Assembly: GCA_027382625.1 (NCBI GenBank)
Contig: JAJKFJ010022045.1
Coordinates: 1 to 64,000 of the forward strand
Source of the DNA: Tetmemena sp. SeJ-2015
Taxonomy: Eukaryota; Ciliophora; Spirotrichea; Sporadotrichida; Oxytrichidae
Length of the DNA stretch: 64,000 bases
Direction: 5' to 3'
Part shown: one piece after another, positions 46,900 to 59,093 of the stretch
Position numbering within the stretch: the stretch's first letter is position 1
How the letters are laid out: each line of letters opens with the position of its first letter
Made by a program: the position numbers and the translations under genes
Notes under the pieces: model-generated
Database searches by the model: none
What the model was told of the DNA's origin: nothing
Seen by the model: the letters and a program-made list of their open reading frames with translations, nothing else

Positions 46900-49800
46900 T
46901 CATTTAAATAAGAAAACATTTTTACTAACTTAAACTACTCCTCCAGTGCTGCTATTATAACTACTCTTAAGACCATCATTTTCTATTCCTAAGCTATTTA
47001 CAAGATAGCTCTAAGAATTCATGTTTCCGGAGCTCATGTTATCTTGCTCGAGAGCTGCTGTGTACTGTCTCAAACTATTCAGAACAAGTTAGTACTCAAA
47101 TGCAAATTATAAATTATAAAACCATTTTAAGTATCAAGTCTCTGCCACTCTTTAAAAGCTCTCATTAGCTTCAGTTGGTTCGATCTGTCATCTACAATTA
47201 TCAAAGCCCTGAGCAATTTCTATATTATCTTTTATTGAGTGAAATATTTACCATTTGCTTAAGCTCGTCTATATTTTGCTGCATCTAAATTTCCTCGTAG
47301 TAAATGCTTCTCAACCACTTAATCAGAGCTTCTGATAATTGTTTCCTTGTACAGAAGTCAACAAAGTATTAGGCTCCTTCTCTCTATCTATCCCACTGCA
47401 TTTTCTATTTTATGCAATCAAAGCCAGTTTTTAACCCGTTATCACGATGATATCTATAGAGCCTATCCACCAACTAAGTTAAAGCAACTTTGTAAAGCTT
47501 AAGATGAACGTTGTCAATTTATAGAGAGCCACCTCCTACTCTAAAATTATTTTACCCTATATTTGAGCTTTGCACTTAAAATTTGGACTAGCTATCAGTA
47601 CGTGAGTCTAGAGTTCTTATTCCGCCTCCTCTGGCTGATTGCTTCGATTGATTAATTATATCAGTGTTCAATGGATTAACCAATTGATTGGAATTTAGAG
47701 ATGTGATTGAAGAGGATACATTTTAATAATTTTGCTAAATATTATACCTTTATTTTTGCAAGTTCTGAGTTGAAGATTCATTGCTAAAATTATGTAGAGG
47801 CAGAGGAGGGATTGATGGATGAGTTGATACTTTACTTGTGTGATTCTCTTTTCCAGGATTTTATAATTATAAGGTGATCACGTTTTGAGATTGACTTACA
47901 CTTTGGTTAGCTGGTACTCTAGATTAATTTCTATTCCCCTCCCTTTAGAGAGGAAGATTATCAGTAGACTTCTTCATATTTTTCTCAGAAATATCCACAT
48001 GAATCTTAGGTATGACATTGATTTGCTAAGTTGATTATAACTACTGTGAAATATATTGACTATTCGATTAGAAAGTCTAAGTGCTGTTAAAATTGGTGGA
48101 GGAGTAGAGTTCTAAATTCTATTTGCTTACATTGCTAGATTACCTCATATTATTTTAATTTTTGGTAGAAAGACTTCCAGAGTTTGTTGCTTAGCACATT
48201 ATTCTGGGAGTCTTATTAATAGGACTCTTGCTCTCCATCTTCCTTTGTTGGTCTTTGTTATATTTAGAGATCTCAGCAATCCTCTTCTGTCTCTCTTTGA
48301 TCTCCTTCTCTTACTCTATTATCTTTTACTCCTTCATTCCAAGGAAAGCCTCCTACTTCCTGATTTTAGAGTCCTTCTCACTTAGCAGAACTATCTAGTT
48401 ATGGATTTCTTTTTTCTTCTATTTAAGCTTTTGCTTCTCTGCCTCAGTTTGAATTACGATGTACTTAGTCTGTATAGCACTAAAAGCTGTATGATACTTT
48501 TGCTTAAGAAGTTTGTGTATTAGCTGTGCTAACAACATCGCCTTGACCTTGTGAGACTTGCGAGCGTTCCTTCTTTTCTTGGCTTGCTGATAGATCATCT
48601 TAAGGCTAATCTTTAGTTTTCTCTTCACGAGAGAATTCAGAATCTGAAGTCCAAGCTATTGAGAGTCTCTTTGATGGCAGCGCTCTCTCCAAAATTAAAG
48701 TGATTTCTTTGCTTAAGAGTGGTGAATGAATAACTCATAGATCTTAGTTGCAGCAGCCATCGTCCGAATAGTCAAAGCAACTTTCTCATTTGTAATTGCT
48801 TTCTTGGTTTGAACCTACCATAAGTTGAAAGCGAGTGCTTTGTTCTTTCCTTCTTTCAAAGAGAGTAACTGTCTGATAACTTTAGCATTTTTTACTTTTC
48901 TATCTTGAGCAATCTCCTGTTGCTAGTTTTAGTAGATGATTCTGCTTTGCCAAGACTAAAGAGTAAACTTTAATGCTTTACTTCTGCTCTTCATCAAAGT
49001 CTTCAGCAGTACTTTTATAAAATAGAGAATGAAATACTCGTTCTTAAATGAAAAGTAGTACTTATCTTTAATGATTAATGAGTAGCTGTCTTTATTTGAG
49101 AGCTTAGAAAGACTGGTAGTATCGCTGTCTCAAAAGGTCAGATAGACACAAAGTTTAAATTCTCAAGAGTGTTTTCAAACAGTTGCTGTTAGTTTTTCTT
49201 CTACTTTGCAAATTACTTTATAACTGAGATGCTGCTCTTAATCTGTTGAGTCCTTACCTTTGAGAGTATTCAAAACTTAAAATAAATATTTTGCATTTAA
49301 AATATCAAAACTAATTTTTATTTAGGGTAGATTCTTATTAAAGTGCTCATAGCTAGCGATGATGAGGATTACTTGATTTGTTTAGTATGAGCTGAGCTCT
49401 TGCCTTTAAGAATCTAAAAATATCGATTAGTTTTCCTGATTTCATATTTCTGAAATTTCCTCGCTAAAACATTTGGGAGTCTTTGTTTAGCTTGAGTCTT
49501 GAATTCGCAAACTTTGAGCATAAACCTTTTAAAGGAATCTCTAGTTATAGAATTTTCTAAAATTTTGGTCATCTTTTCAATCTTTTACTAATTTTAACAC
49601 ATCTTTTAGGAATTGTCTTTGAAGGTTAAAAATGCGTGAGACAAATTGTTTTCTTTTGCTAGTTATTTTTCGAGTATTTTATTTAAGAAACTTGTTTGCA
49701 ACTTTGAGAGTTGTCTTTTCTGATATGTCACCAATTTCCATTTGTTTAATGCTTATTTTTATCTCATTCGAAACATTTAGTTGGCAAAGCTTGTTAGAGA

Positions 49801-51380
49801 GTAACTTCTTTTTTATTCTTCAGTAGCTTTATCAATTGAAGAAACTTTCCAAGTTTTAAAGCATTCTAATTTGCCTTAGGCCACAAGAATGCTATTATGA
49901 TTTTTAATGAGCCTTTCTAAAACCCTTTTAGTTAAAGTATGCTGCTAAATTATCGCAAATGTTTGATTCTAGCTGTTCTTAAGAAGCTATTTCAATATTT
50001 TGGCAATATCTTATGTGGCTCTCCTCTTAATTAAGTAACTAGATCTGTTAAGTTTACTTAATAATGAAGATAAAAAACTACTTTGGTGATCTTCAAGTTT
50101 ATACTAAACTACTCTCGTCTGCTCTTTGATGGCTTAATCTTGCTTTTTCTGATTTTTAATTGCTAAAATTTCCTTAAGTGCTTCTCTTTTTCCTCCATCA
50201 AGAGCTTGCTTTAAAACTTAGGTGATTTTATGGACCGCAAACTGCCTCAATAAATCCTCTTTTGTAAGTGCTAGCAGTGAATACCTATTCAAACAGGATC
50301 TCCTTTACCCAGTTTAAAGTGGTAAGTAGTAGTTATCAGAGTTTGCGAAAGAGGGTGACGAATATTCTTCTTCCATTAAATTGTAAAAATGTTTGCGTTC
50401 AAAAGTATTTTAATTTAAATTCAAACTGTAAAAGAGTAGAATCACTTAATCTATAAGATAATTTAGATCTTAGAAATTAATGGTTTAAAATTTACTATAA
50501 AACTTTATGACCCACCTCCTCTGAGTCGAATCTTGCTATCTTTATTACTTTATCTATTTCTTCTATGCTATCATTGACTTGGATTAATTGGAGATGTGAG
50601 GTCATCTATTCTTCTGGAGATATAAAAACTGGCTTTCTTAAGTTTGCCTTGCTGCTGAGCAAGTTCATATGCAGAATCTCTTTCGTAAAGAAAATTGTCC
50701 AGAAACATGCTTTCGTTTGTGCATTTATATAGACAGTCCATGTATTTTTCTCTAAGTTAAGTCCAGAATTAAAATTTGCTGAGTTAAAGCATTTTGACTG
50801 ACAAGAGAACACTAATCTCTGATAGAAATTCAAACATATAATGAGAGTGATTTAAAAATTGTTAGAGACTCTGGCTAAGTCTTTCACTTGATTTCTTAAC
50901 TCTTGTTCTTCCTAAGGGATGTTCTAGAATTGGTCCTGTTAGCTTTGCATTTTATTTTTTAGATAAATGATTTTAAATCTCTCTCTTTAAGAATTAATCT
51001 GATGTTTATTTGATAGATCTGGATGGCTTTAATCTTTAAAATAAACTGGCATATTCAAACAGAAGCATAAGGCTTTTATCATAAATATAATTTTGAGTAG
51101 TATGATAACTGAAAATTCTGTATAAATCTCATTACAAGATCCATTTCTTTGTCTAGAGAGAGAATCAGAGTGCAGCTTAGTTGTTTTATTTTATATCTGC
51201 TTAGGAGCTTAATGAAGCCGAACCTCCTCTATTTATCAAGCTTTGGCCTTAAAGCCTTTGAGTGTAGTTTAAGTTTTACATCATTATCTACTAATTCGCT
51301 GTGACCGCTGTTTGAGCCCTGTTTTAGGCGGCCTAGGTTTTCTACTAGTGATGATGCATCAAGATTATGCTATTTGAGCT
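46900..51380 (-). CDS. Sfi1-like, Trp-containing helical repeat protein
   Basis: A long minus-strand coding tract. Repeated basic helices with a Trp or Phe core are seen, for example MRAFKEWQRL, ECFKTWKVSS, QALNKWKLVTYQKRQ and NKALAFNLWQVQ, spaced irregularly, like Sfi1-type centrin-binding proteins of centrosomes and basal bodies. A coiled coil (RKQEAFLGMKEQKIIEQEKEI) lies near 48300. GT..AG introns are seen, for example a 32-bp one near 47240. The frame ends at TGA 46900-46902 (KNVFLFK). Several frame changes remain unresolved, and the 5' end is not fixed: the upstream S/Q-rich frame ends with TGA at 51398 and I could not find a secure ATG. It could be joined to the gene upstream. Confidence 0.5.
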
Positions 51381-51397
51381 CTAGTCATTAAAAAACC

Positions 51398-54300
51398 TCA
51401 ATGAAAAAATAATTCATCGTTTTGCTCGGACACATAGTTATTGAGTTTAGCTGCGCCTACTTGATTAATGCCACTTTATCTGGAGAGTTTATCACTCTAG
51501 TTTTGTGCTTATTTCAAACCAGCACCACTATTGTACTACATTTGAGCTCCAGATATTTAGCTGATTAAATTGTTCTTGGGAGAATTAATTTTGAAAATAC
51601 TGAGAGTGTTGTTATTAGAAGGGGAGAGTTGAGAGCTATAATTCATGGTCGAATCATTTATATCTATGTTTTTGAAGTCTATCTTCTACTTCAAAATATT
51701 GCTAAATTGATTGGTGTTGCTATTACTACTGCTACTAGCATCGGTGCTAATCTTAAGTCTGTTTATTCCAACAGCTCCCGTGGTGTGTTAGTTTGAGCCT
51801 CCAGCATGGAAACGTGAGTTGAAATTCATAATCTTTGGCTACTGCTACTGAAGTTATTGAGTTGGATTTTATTTAGATATAGAGAAGCTCTCGATCTTTT
51901 TATTAGAGGATTTTAAGTGATGTGGTGAGAGTTAGAGTTTCCTCTGGTACCAGATTTTTCAAATAGTTTACCAGGTTGTGATATTTCAGACTTCGGAGTT
52001 CTGTTTATGCTGCTCTCAGTCTAACTATTGTACACTCTCTAAATACCTCCGTCTTCTTTGGGAATTTCACATTGAGATTCTCTGCCTCTATTGGTCATCG
52101 AGCTGTGCTTATTTGGAGTCTGTTGAGAATGAGCGAGCTGTTCCTGAGTCTTTCCATTTGTTGGGATAGAAGTCTTCATCTGGTATGTCATAAGTTTATC
52201 TGGTTTCATTCTTTGTGGAGTAGCTGTAGAGGTATTGCTTTGTCTATGGCATACTAATGCCATTCTCATAGTTTTATTGTTACTCTTTCTCCCTAAATGG
52301 ACTCTAATCATGTATGTTCAAGCTGGGTTTTGGTTTCATTGCTGATCTTTTGGTTGCACTGTTGCTTTGCTTACTCTGAACTCCACTATTTTGCCCCTCC
52401 TGAGAAGATTTAGACTCTTAATGAGAGTTTTAAATCAGAGTGTTTACTCTATTACTTCGGTTGTTTAGCGAAGATGATTTCTTCTGATTCTAAGAACTAA
52501 CTTTTATATCATTGTTTGTCGTTCCAGTCTCTATTGATTCTGAGTTTGTAGTTTTCTGCTATGTTATGTTCGTCAATTGTTTATGCTTCATATTCAAAAA
52601 ATTCATTATGTCCTTGCTGTCATGGATCTGACTGCTTTATTGATTATTAGAAGTACCTGCTCCAGACCCAAATTTGTTCTTTAAATTCCTCATTTGGATG
52701 ATCTACTCTCGAGTCAAACTTCCATTTTGAGAGGAGTTAGTTGGAATTTCACTTATCAACTTCTTCTTCTAACTGTAGTTCACAATTTAAACAGGACCAC
52801 TAAAGTAGTTTCCATTGCTAGAAGAAGGACTTTAAATGAAATTGTTAACTAGTGAAGCTTTATTATTGTTATTGTTGCTTTGCAAGCTTTGCTAATGATG
52901 CAAGTTTAAGCTGCTTTGAGAAGCAAACTCTTGATCAGGAGTCTACTGAGGTGTGGAATCCTCTGATCGAGGGTTGAAATGGCCTGAGCTCTCCTTATTT
53001 TTAGATCTCCTTTTCTAAGAAGAAGATTCTTAGTGTGAGTGAGTAAGTCCGTTATCCAGATTCTTCACTGAGCCTTAAGGAGTTTACTTTTTAGAATTTT
53101 AAATAGAGCTATTAGGTTGAACTATGGCTGATTGAGTCAAGTACTTTTTGTTATCTTTGGAAGTAGTTTAGGGTCTTTTGGATTTCTGGTATAAAGATGA
53201 TGTGCCTAGTCCTAACTCTGTACCTTTGAGAGTGTTCAAAAGTGAAGGGTTCGTTTCAGTTTTAATTTTCTCTAAAATAAAAACCAATCTTAATACAATC
53301 AAAATTCTACTTTGTAGAAGCGATGAACCTCTTGGCTGAAGATGTTCCATCTCTTTGCTTGTAAACTTAATTACTTTGCTAGCCACTGCTTAATTGCTGA
53401 GTTCTTCTTTCATTACTTGATGGTTTCACAGTTTTAGTGAGAGCTGAAGTTAAGTTTTGAGTCTTGCTTAGAAGCTGTTTGATAGTAGGACTTTTTTGAG
53501 TTTGCTCTAATTTGGTTCTGACTTGATCACTCAGCTAATTAAGTCTTATTTATTGAAGAGTAGATGAAGAGAGGGCTGGATTTTAAGGTGCGGAGTCTTC
53601 CTCTTAGTTAGTTTAGATGTTGGATGATTTGAGTTTAACTCCAGCTGATTAATTAGGTTGAATTTTGCTAGAGTTGGAAGCACTTTTCTATCTCTGATGA
53701 TGAGATTGAAGTGAGTTCTTACTCTATTTTGTCATTTATTATCGTGTAGAACTATTTTCAGTGGTCTTTTGGAGATTAAGCTGTTCCGTAGTTGAGCTGT
53801 TGCTGTTCACAAGTTATTAGTTGCTCTGAGTAGTTAAACCTTGAGCACTGCTTGCTAAACTGGCATTACTGCTTATTGAACTGATGACTCTACTACTTTT
53901 GAGTTAGTTTTAAGCCAGCTAGTCTTTGTAAGCTTTTAAAAGCTAGAGAGACTTTTCAATGTCAAGGACATTTTCTTTCACACAGGCCATTATGAATGGT
54001 CTGACATCATCTACATCTGCTAGCTCTTTCAGCATTGGGATATAGTCATAAAGATAAGAAAAAAGGTTTAAAATTAAGTAACTTCTATAATTTTAACAAG
54101 ATACCTATCATCCTTGTTATCATACCAAGATTCTATTGGGAGGGCGTTTTCAGGCTAAAATAGGTAACAACTTGGTGAGTTATCGATTATAATTATGTCT
54201 TGCATCCTTCGGCCCAACTGACTCATATCTTTAACAAAGATTCCATTATAAAACGTGCAGTGCTCTCTAAATAAATGGTAGCTGCAGTGAGTGTCCTAAT

Positions 54301-55190
54301 CTAGGATCTTCATCAGAGGCTCGGCGTACTTGCTCAAACTTGCAGTGAAAATTACAAGCTCATAGTATTCTGAGAGCTCCTCAAGGAATTGAGCTGCACC
54401 AGGCCTTATTAAAACGTACACATAGCAAACTTTTCCCTCTATTTCAACAGGCAAGACTATATCAGGTTACTCGGGTGGTTTGAAAGAAGAATGGACTAGT
54501 GTCTCATCTAAGTCTAGCACCAAAGTTTTCTTATGCATATGAGGTTCTACTCTTGGACCTAGCAAACCCTCTCCCTCTTGCAATCCTTAGTAGTTCTTCG
54601 GAGAGCTCTGAGTACTAAGCGATAGGAATAAAGCTGGCATTGTATTTTTACCTAGATTTGGTCTTAGGAAGAGCAACAACTGGTGCGGCAGCAGGTATGG
54701 GTAATTGATCCCCTTTTTACACTTATGTTATCAAGTTCTTAAAAGGATCTATAAATCAACTTGTTATTAGTGCTATAGTATCTTACCCACAGATGACTTC
54801 TTATCTCTTGACTGTGTCCTATTGACTGTTCTGTGTTATTTATTCTGATTTGTTTGCTGAGAAGATGTATAGTTGCTCGAGGTTGAATCTTTATTTCCGA
54901 AGCTGCCACTATTTTGCATGTTGTTGCTGTTAGCTCCAGCAGCTTAGTTAAACTACTATCCCAAATTATTCTGCTGATACTAATAACTCTCCTCCTCGGA
55001 TTGCAAAAGTCGTTTTGAATTTTGAGTTAGCTTCGTTACTGCAGAGGACTATCGTCTAAAAGGAAAGTCTTAGATAAGTCAAAGAATCCTTTTAAAATAC
55101 TCACTTTTGAGGCTGTTAAGATTAGACTGCCTAGGAAGAATCGCCCATAGTGTTAGGCCTAATATTGTAATTTCGGGTATGTTGCTGCAT
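51398..55190 (-). CDS. CTD-type (FCP1/SCP) phosphatase with very long Ser/Gln/Asn-rich tail
   Basis: It starts at ATG 55188-55190 (MQQHTRNYNIRPNTM). Three GT..AG introns precede the catalytic domain. The domain has the HAD signature DLDETLVHSS with both catalytic Asp, then FLEELSEYYELVIFTAS, LFREHC and DIIIIDNSP, matching SCP/NIF-type phosphatases that act on RNA polymerase II CTD and related phosphoproteins; the substrate here is inferred. An IES at 54051 joins DNKDDRYL to YDYIPMLKELADVDDV. After the domain the same strand stays open for ~850 residues of Ser, Gln, Asn and Thr-rich sequence (NTNQFSN, NNNTLSIF) to a TGA at 51398. The tail is unusual for the family. One frame change near 53300 is unresolved, so part of the tail could belong to another gene. 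Confidence 0.75.
54051..54097. other. IES in CTD phosphatase gene (pointer AAGATA, 47 bp)
   Basis: AAGATA at 54051-54056 and 54098-54103. Excision restores WYDNKDDRYLYDYIPMLKEL, the standard end of the SCP-type domain. Confidence 0.8.
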
Positions 55191-55310
55191 TTACTATTTT
55201 GCTTGTTGATAATAAATTTCGATATAATTTATAAGTCTTAACAATTAGTTTAAAAGAGAGAGAGAGAGAAAATTGTTAGCCTCATCTAGTAAGTTAAAAT
55301 ATTTCATGCA

Positions 55311-56867
55311 TCATTCATATTCAACCAAAAAGTCTCCCACATTTTTAAAAACCCACTCTTTGCCACTGTTTGTATCTTTAATGAGTAGTCCACAAACTGG
55401 ATGCACTCCACAACTCTTGGGAAAAAGATCTAGACTGAAGTCAACGCTTTTCTGTGATTAGAGTTTGCCCAAGTTCTAAATAAGTTAAGCAACATTAATG
55501 GCTTACATATTTTGATATACCGCAGATAAGCAAGTCTCCCACTTCCTTTTCTTTGACACTCAATTGGATCTTCATGTCTGCATTACTTAGATTGTATACT
55601 CTGAACATGATTGACTTCGGCTGCTCGAGTTTCAATATCTGATCAGTGGATATTACATCTAAATCAATCTCAAATTTGCTTTTCTGTTCAGTGCTGCTCT
55701 TGAAAGGTCCGATCTTCAAAAGACCTGGATCTCCAAAGTAATTCACCCATCTCAATTCCAATTGTCCAAGTTGGTGCACTTCAAACTTGTTGATCTTGAA
55801 GTTGGGATCCTTATGCTGAATCATAAATAGATACTGCCGAATCTCACCAGGGTTAAACACAACTGAGTCTCCAAAAATGGACACTTAAGTCTAATCAAGA
55901 CCTACTTATTGAGTATAAGTATTCAAATCAATGACTTTCATTTCGTTTGCGTTTAGGCAGTGGAAGATTACTTTGTCAAGGAATATCTTATTTACTGATA
56001 AGTTCTTGATTTTGATTTGCAAGATGAATTCATTCTGAAAATGGTAAATCAGATTCCTTATCTTACATTCTTGAGGCTGATGGATTTGCGAACCTCAAAG
56101 GGAAGATTTGCCTCGAACTTGTACTTCTTGCTGAATTTTCTCATGACTATTTTCTTATTGAAATCTATCTCGTATTGAGGACTTTAGAGCTGCTTGTAAT
56201 CAATGTCTGGATTGTTTTAGAAGAACTTCTTGAGCTACTCAGTATAGAACTGTGAAGTATACTCGATTTCAATCATCATACTGTAAAAGAGTTTAGATTA
56301 GCATCATAATCAATAGCTTACAAGTAGTTATCTTAGAAGTCTACTTTGAAGATGAAGATGAATCCCATTTGGGACTTAGCAGGGATAGTCTTGATAACTT
56401 CATGCATGAGTACATCTTCTTTAGGCTTCTAGGGCTGTCCATTAAAAATAAGTTAGCTCATTCTGCTGATTTGGTTGGTTCAAACTCTGTCTCTGAACTA
56501 CAACCTTCATCTTGATGTTATCGATACTGAAAGTAGCGTTTGTGTTCATGAGAGTGAAGAGCACTCTGAAATTCTCTCCAGTGCAGATCTTTCCGAAGGT
56601 GGGATTATAATTTAAAGCTGCGTCAGATTCGATGCCATCGTAGCTCACGTCGTTTGAATTGTAAAGCTCAAGGGACTGTATCTTGGAGGCAACCCTATCT
56701 GAGCCTTGTGAATCTTCTGATGCTAACACATCATCTAACTGTGATCCAAAGAGCGGGATGGCTTGGAACTACTTTTAATCATAGAGGGTAGTGAATTCGT
56801 GCTTAAACTTGGGCTTTGTGAGCCTCTTGATAGAGGTGTTGATGAGTTAGTCAAATTAAATTTCCAT
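55311..56867 (-). CDS. TRAPPC13: TRAPP complex subunit 13
   Basis: A subunit of a vesicle-tethering TRAPP complex. It starts at ATG 56865-56867 (MEIQFDQLINTSIKRL). The N-terminal beta domain (FGKICTGENFRVLFTLMN, VVVQRQS, HEVIKTI) and the later domain (SVVFNPGEIRQYLFMI, LELRWVNYFGDPGLLKIG, SIMFRVYNLS) match the TRAPPC13 family in order. A GT..AG intron near 55495 joins GISKY to KSVDFSLDLFPKSCGVHPV, giving the family C-terminus ending at TGA 55311-55313. Another GT..AG intron near 56300 joins FQDNY to FMMIEIEYTS. No pointer-bounded insert was required. Length ~470 residues. Confidence 0.85.
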
Positions 56868-56993
56868 TTTACACTCTCAGAAGAAAATAATTAACTTTTG
56901 ATTGATATATCTAGATTAATAATTGCTAATTAACATTATGTCAGATGGAATGGATACAGGAATTAATTTGAATTTAAATTGTGTTTGATTAAA

Positions 56994-58851
56994 ATGTGCG
57001 GAAGAGCTATGTGCAGACTAGATCCAATGATGATAAAGAAACTATTTGGGACATCTGAGTTTAGACACCAAGGCAATTACAGGTAGAGCTATAACTCAGG
57101 TCCCATGAAATTCCTTCCCTGCGCTTACAATACTAGAAGTTAAAGAAGCGCAATAGCAAAAATGGATTGTAAATCTATGGAATAAACACAGAGAGATCCT
57201 GACAGAAAGCAAAATGAGAGCGAATCAGAAAGTGAGGACGAGCATAAAATATTGAATGAAGAAAAGCTATAATCATTTTTATATTTGAAGAATAAGTGTT
57301 TAAAAGAGCAAGCCAACTCAAATTACCGCAGGTAAATTAATTATAACAGAATAACAGAGATCAATAATATAGATGCTAATTTAATAAAATTTTAAAAAGA
57401 AATAAAATATTAAAAATAGAGACAAATACAGAATCTCGAATTTAATTAAGTTAAGGGCATCTCGAAAGAGCATTTAATTCTATGAACTACAAACTTTTTC
57501 AGTTAAAGTCTGATCATTGATTAGCTTAATAGATGAATGACTACAGGAAAATCTATAAATACTCTAGTGGAAATCGATAAGTTAATATTGAAGGGAAATC
57601 AAAAACTTCGATTCGCATATTGATCATTGATATTTCATTCTTTTCTACTAATTAAATTAAATTCACACCTATAGCAATAATCAAATTCAGAGTAGGATGC
57701 AATGAATACAGAATTCTTTGAAGAATAGGAAGAAACTAAGGAAGATTTTCTTAAAGTGGCTTAAGAAATAAATGAAGCAGATTATTCAATCTCATCAGAA
57801 GTAGTAGTTGAGTGTATGTAGTGGGGTATGCACCCTCACGGAAGAAATGATTTAGTAATAAATGGGAGGTTTGAAGAACTTAGTGAGAAGAGGATGTTTA
57901 AGAGTCTTTTGAACAGGAAAAGATGCGTGCTTTTATTTTTTTAAAGCTAGTAGTTAGTGGATATTATGAGTGGGATGAGTCAAATAAAAGCAAAATTAGG
58001 CCCTTCTTAATTTAGAGAGAGAAGGAAGGCGAGCCTCTGTTCTTGGCTTGCCTGTACAATAACTACTTCAAAGGCCAGATTGATGAGGAATATAATCATA
58101 TTACAATTGTATAATCACTTTGTAGTTCTGACGATGAATGCAAGTGAGAACATCAGTCACATTCACGACAGGCAGCCAGTGTTTTTAAATTAGCACACCA
58201 TGAAACTTTGGCTAGATCCAGATACTTCCTTTCAAACCTGCTTCAAAGAAATAATGAGCTCGAAAGCAAATGAATGGCATTAAATTTCTTTATAGCTTAA
58301 TAAATGAGGGTTTGAGTTTTTATGAGGTGGGAAGTATAGTGAATAGTGTAAAGTATGATAATGAAGACTGTATCCTTCCTGTGAAAGAGTATGAAGCCAA
58401 ACTTCATAAGAAGGGATTGGGGCGATACTTCTCCCTCTCAAACAGCAAGCTATATTCTTTTATTGTATTAAATTTTAAAAAGCCTAGCGAGCAATAAAAA
58501 TCTTAACTTGAAAGCAATTATAAGGTTAAATAATTTAAAGAAGATCGAGAAGATTCAAAAGAGTCTTCAACTCTAATTAGATAACCCTAAGAAGTAACTG
58601 TTGAGAATGATACTCCAGAGATTAATAATTAGAACTAAAAAGTCAGATAAACAATAAACTCTTCTTCTACTATTAATGGTATGGCTTTTGGAGCTAGCAA
58701 AAGAAGGGCAGCTGAAGTCAACTAAAAGAAATCAGAAATTAAACGGAGAAGTCAGAGAGTTTAATCCAAAAATAAATAGCTAGCAAGCCAGTAGAATAAA
58801 GTCAACAATTCTCACACTTAGACTAAATTAACTTTTCAAAAAAACTCATGA
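56994..58851 (+). CDS. HMCES: SRAP-domain abasic-site shield protein (HMCES)
   Basis: HMCES forms a covalent link to abasic sites in single-stranded DNA through Cys2. It starts at ATG 56994 as MCGRAMC, so the catalytic Cys2 and the MCGR motif are intact. SYNSGPMKFLPC, MQWGMHPHG, NGRFEELSEKRMF, RCVLL, YYEWDES, HITIV, ISHIHDRQPVFL, KLWLDP and GLSFYEVGSIVNSVKYD follow the SRAP order, including the His of the HxRxP-like motif. IESs at 58107 and 58268 restore the frame; a large insert (~57320-57670) and a small one near 57945 are unresolved. The C-terminal tail is basic and ends TQTKLTFQKNS, which resembles a PCNA-binding type motif. The stop TGA is 58849-58851. Confidence 0.85.
57320..57670. other. 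AT-rich insert inside HMCES
   Basis: About 350 bp of AT-rich, non-SRAP sequence between NSNYRR and NSEQDAMNTEFF. TAAATTAA occurs near both ends, but joining at it does not give the needed frame. It includes two copies of the word TGATCATTGAT. It could be an IES or an intron; ends not fixed. Confidence 0.4.
58107..58119. other. Candidate 13-bp IES in HMCES (pointer TTGTA)
   Basis: TTGTA at 58107-58111 and 58120-58124. Excision joins YNHITIV to VLTMNASENISHIHDRQP, the conserved SRAP core. Short, but the family alignment supports it. Confidence 0.6.
58268..58301. other. IES in HMCES (pointer AAATGA, 34 bp)
   Basis: AAATGA at 58268-58273 and 58302-58307. Excision joins MSSKANE to GLSFYEVGSIVNSVKYDNED, the end of the SRAP domain. 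Confidence 0.82.
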
Positions 58852-59093
58852 GATAACAAGTGTATCTTATACTTTATTCACTTTTCTACTCAAGTATAGA
58901 AAAGGAGGGTGATAGTTGTTTCTTGATTTGAATTATAAAATCAAATTCCTATCTAGTTAAAGGGGTCTAATATTTTGAAATCTAAATTAACAACAACTCA
59001 CTCATAAATTTTGAAATGGCGTTTAAGTCTCAACACTAGCAAAATCATTTTTCCTCTGGCTCTCATGGAGGATAACGCAGGGCGCACACCGAA

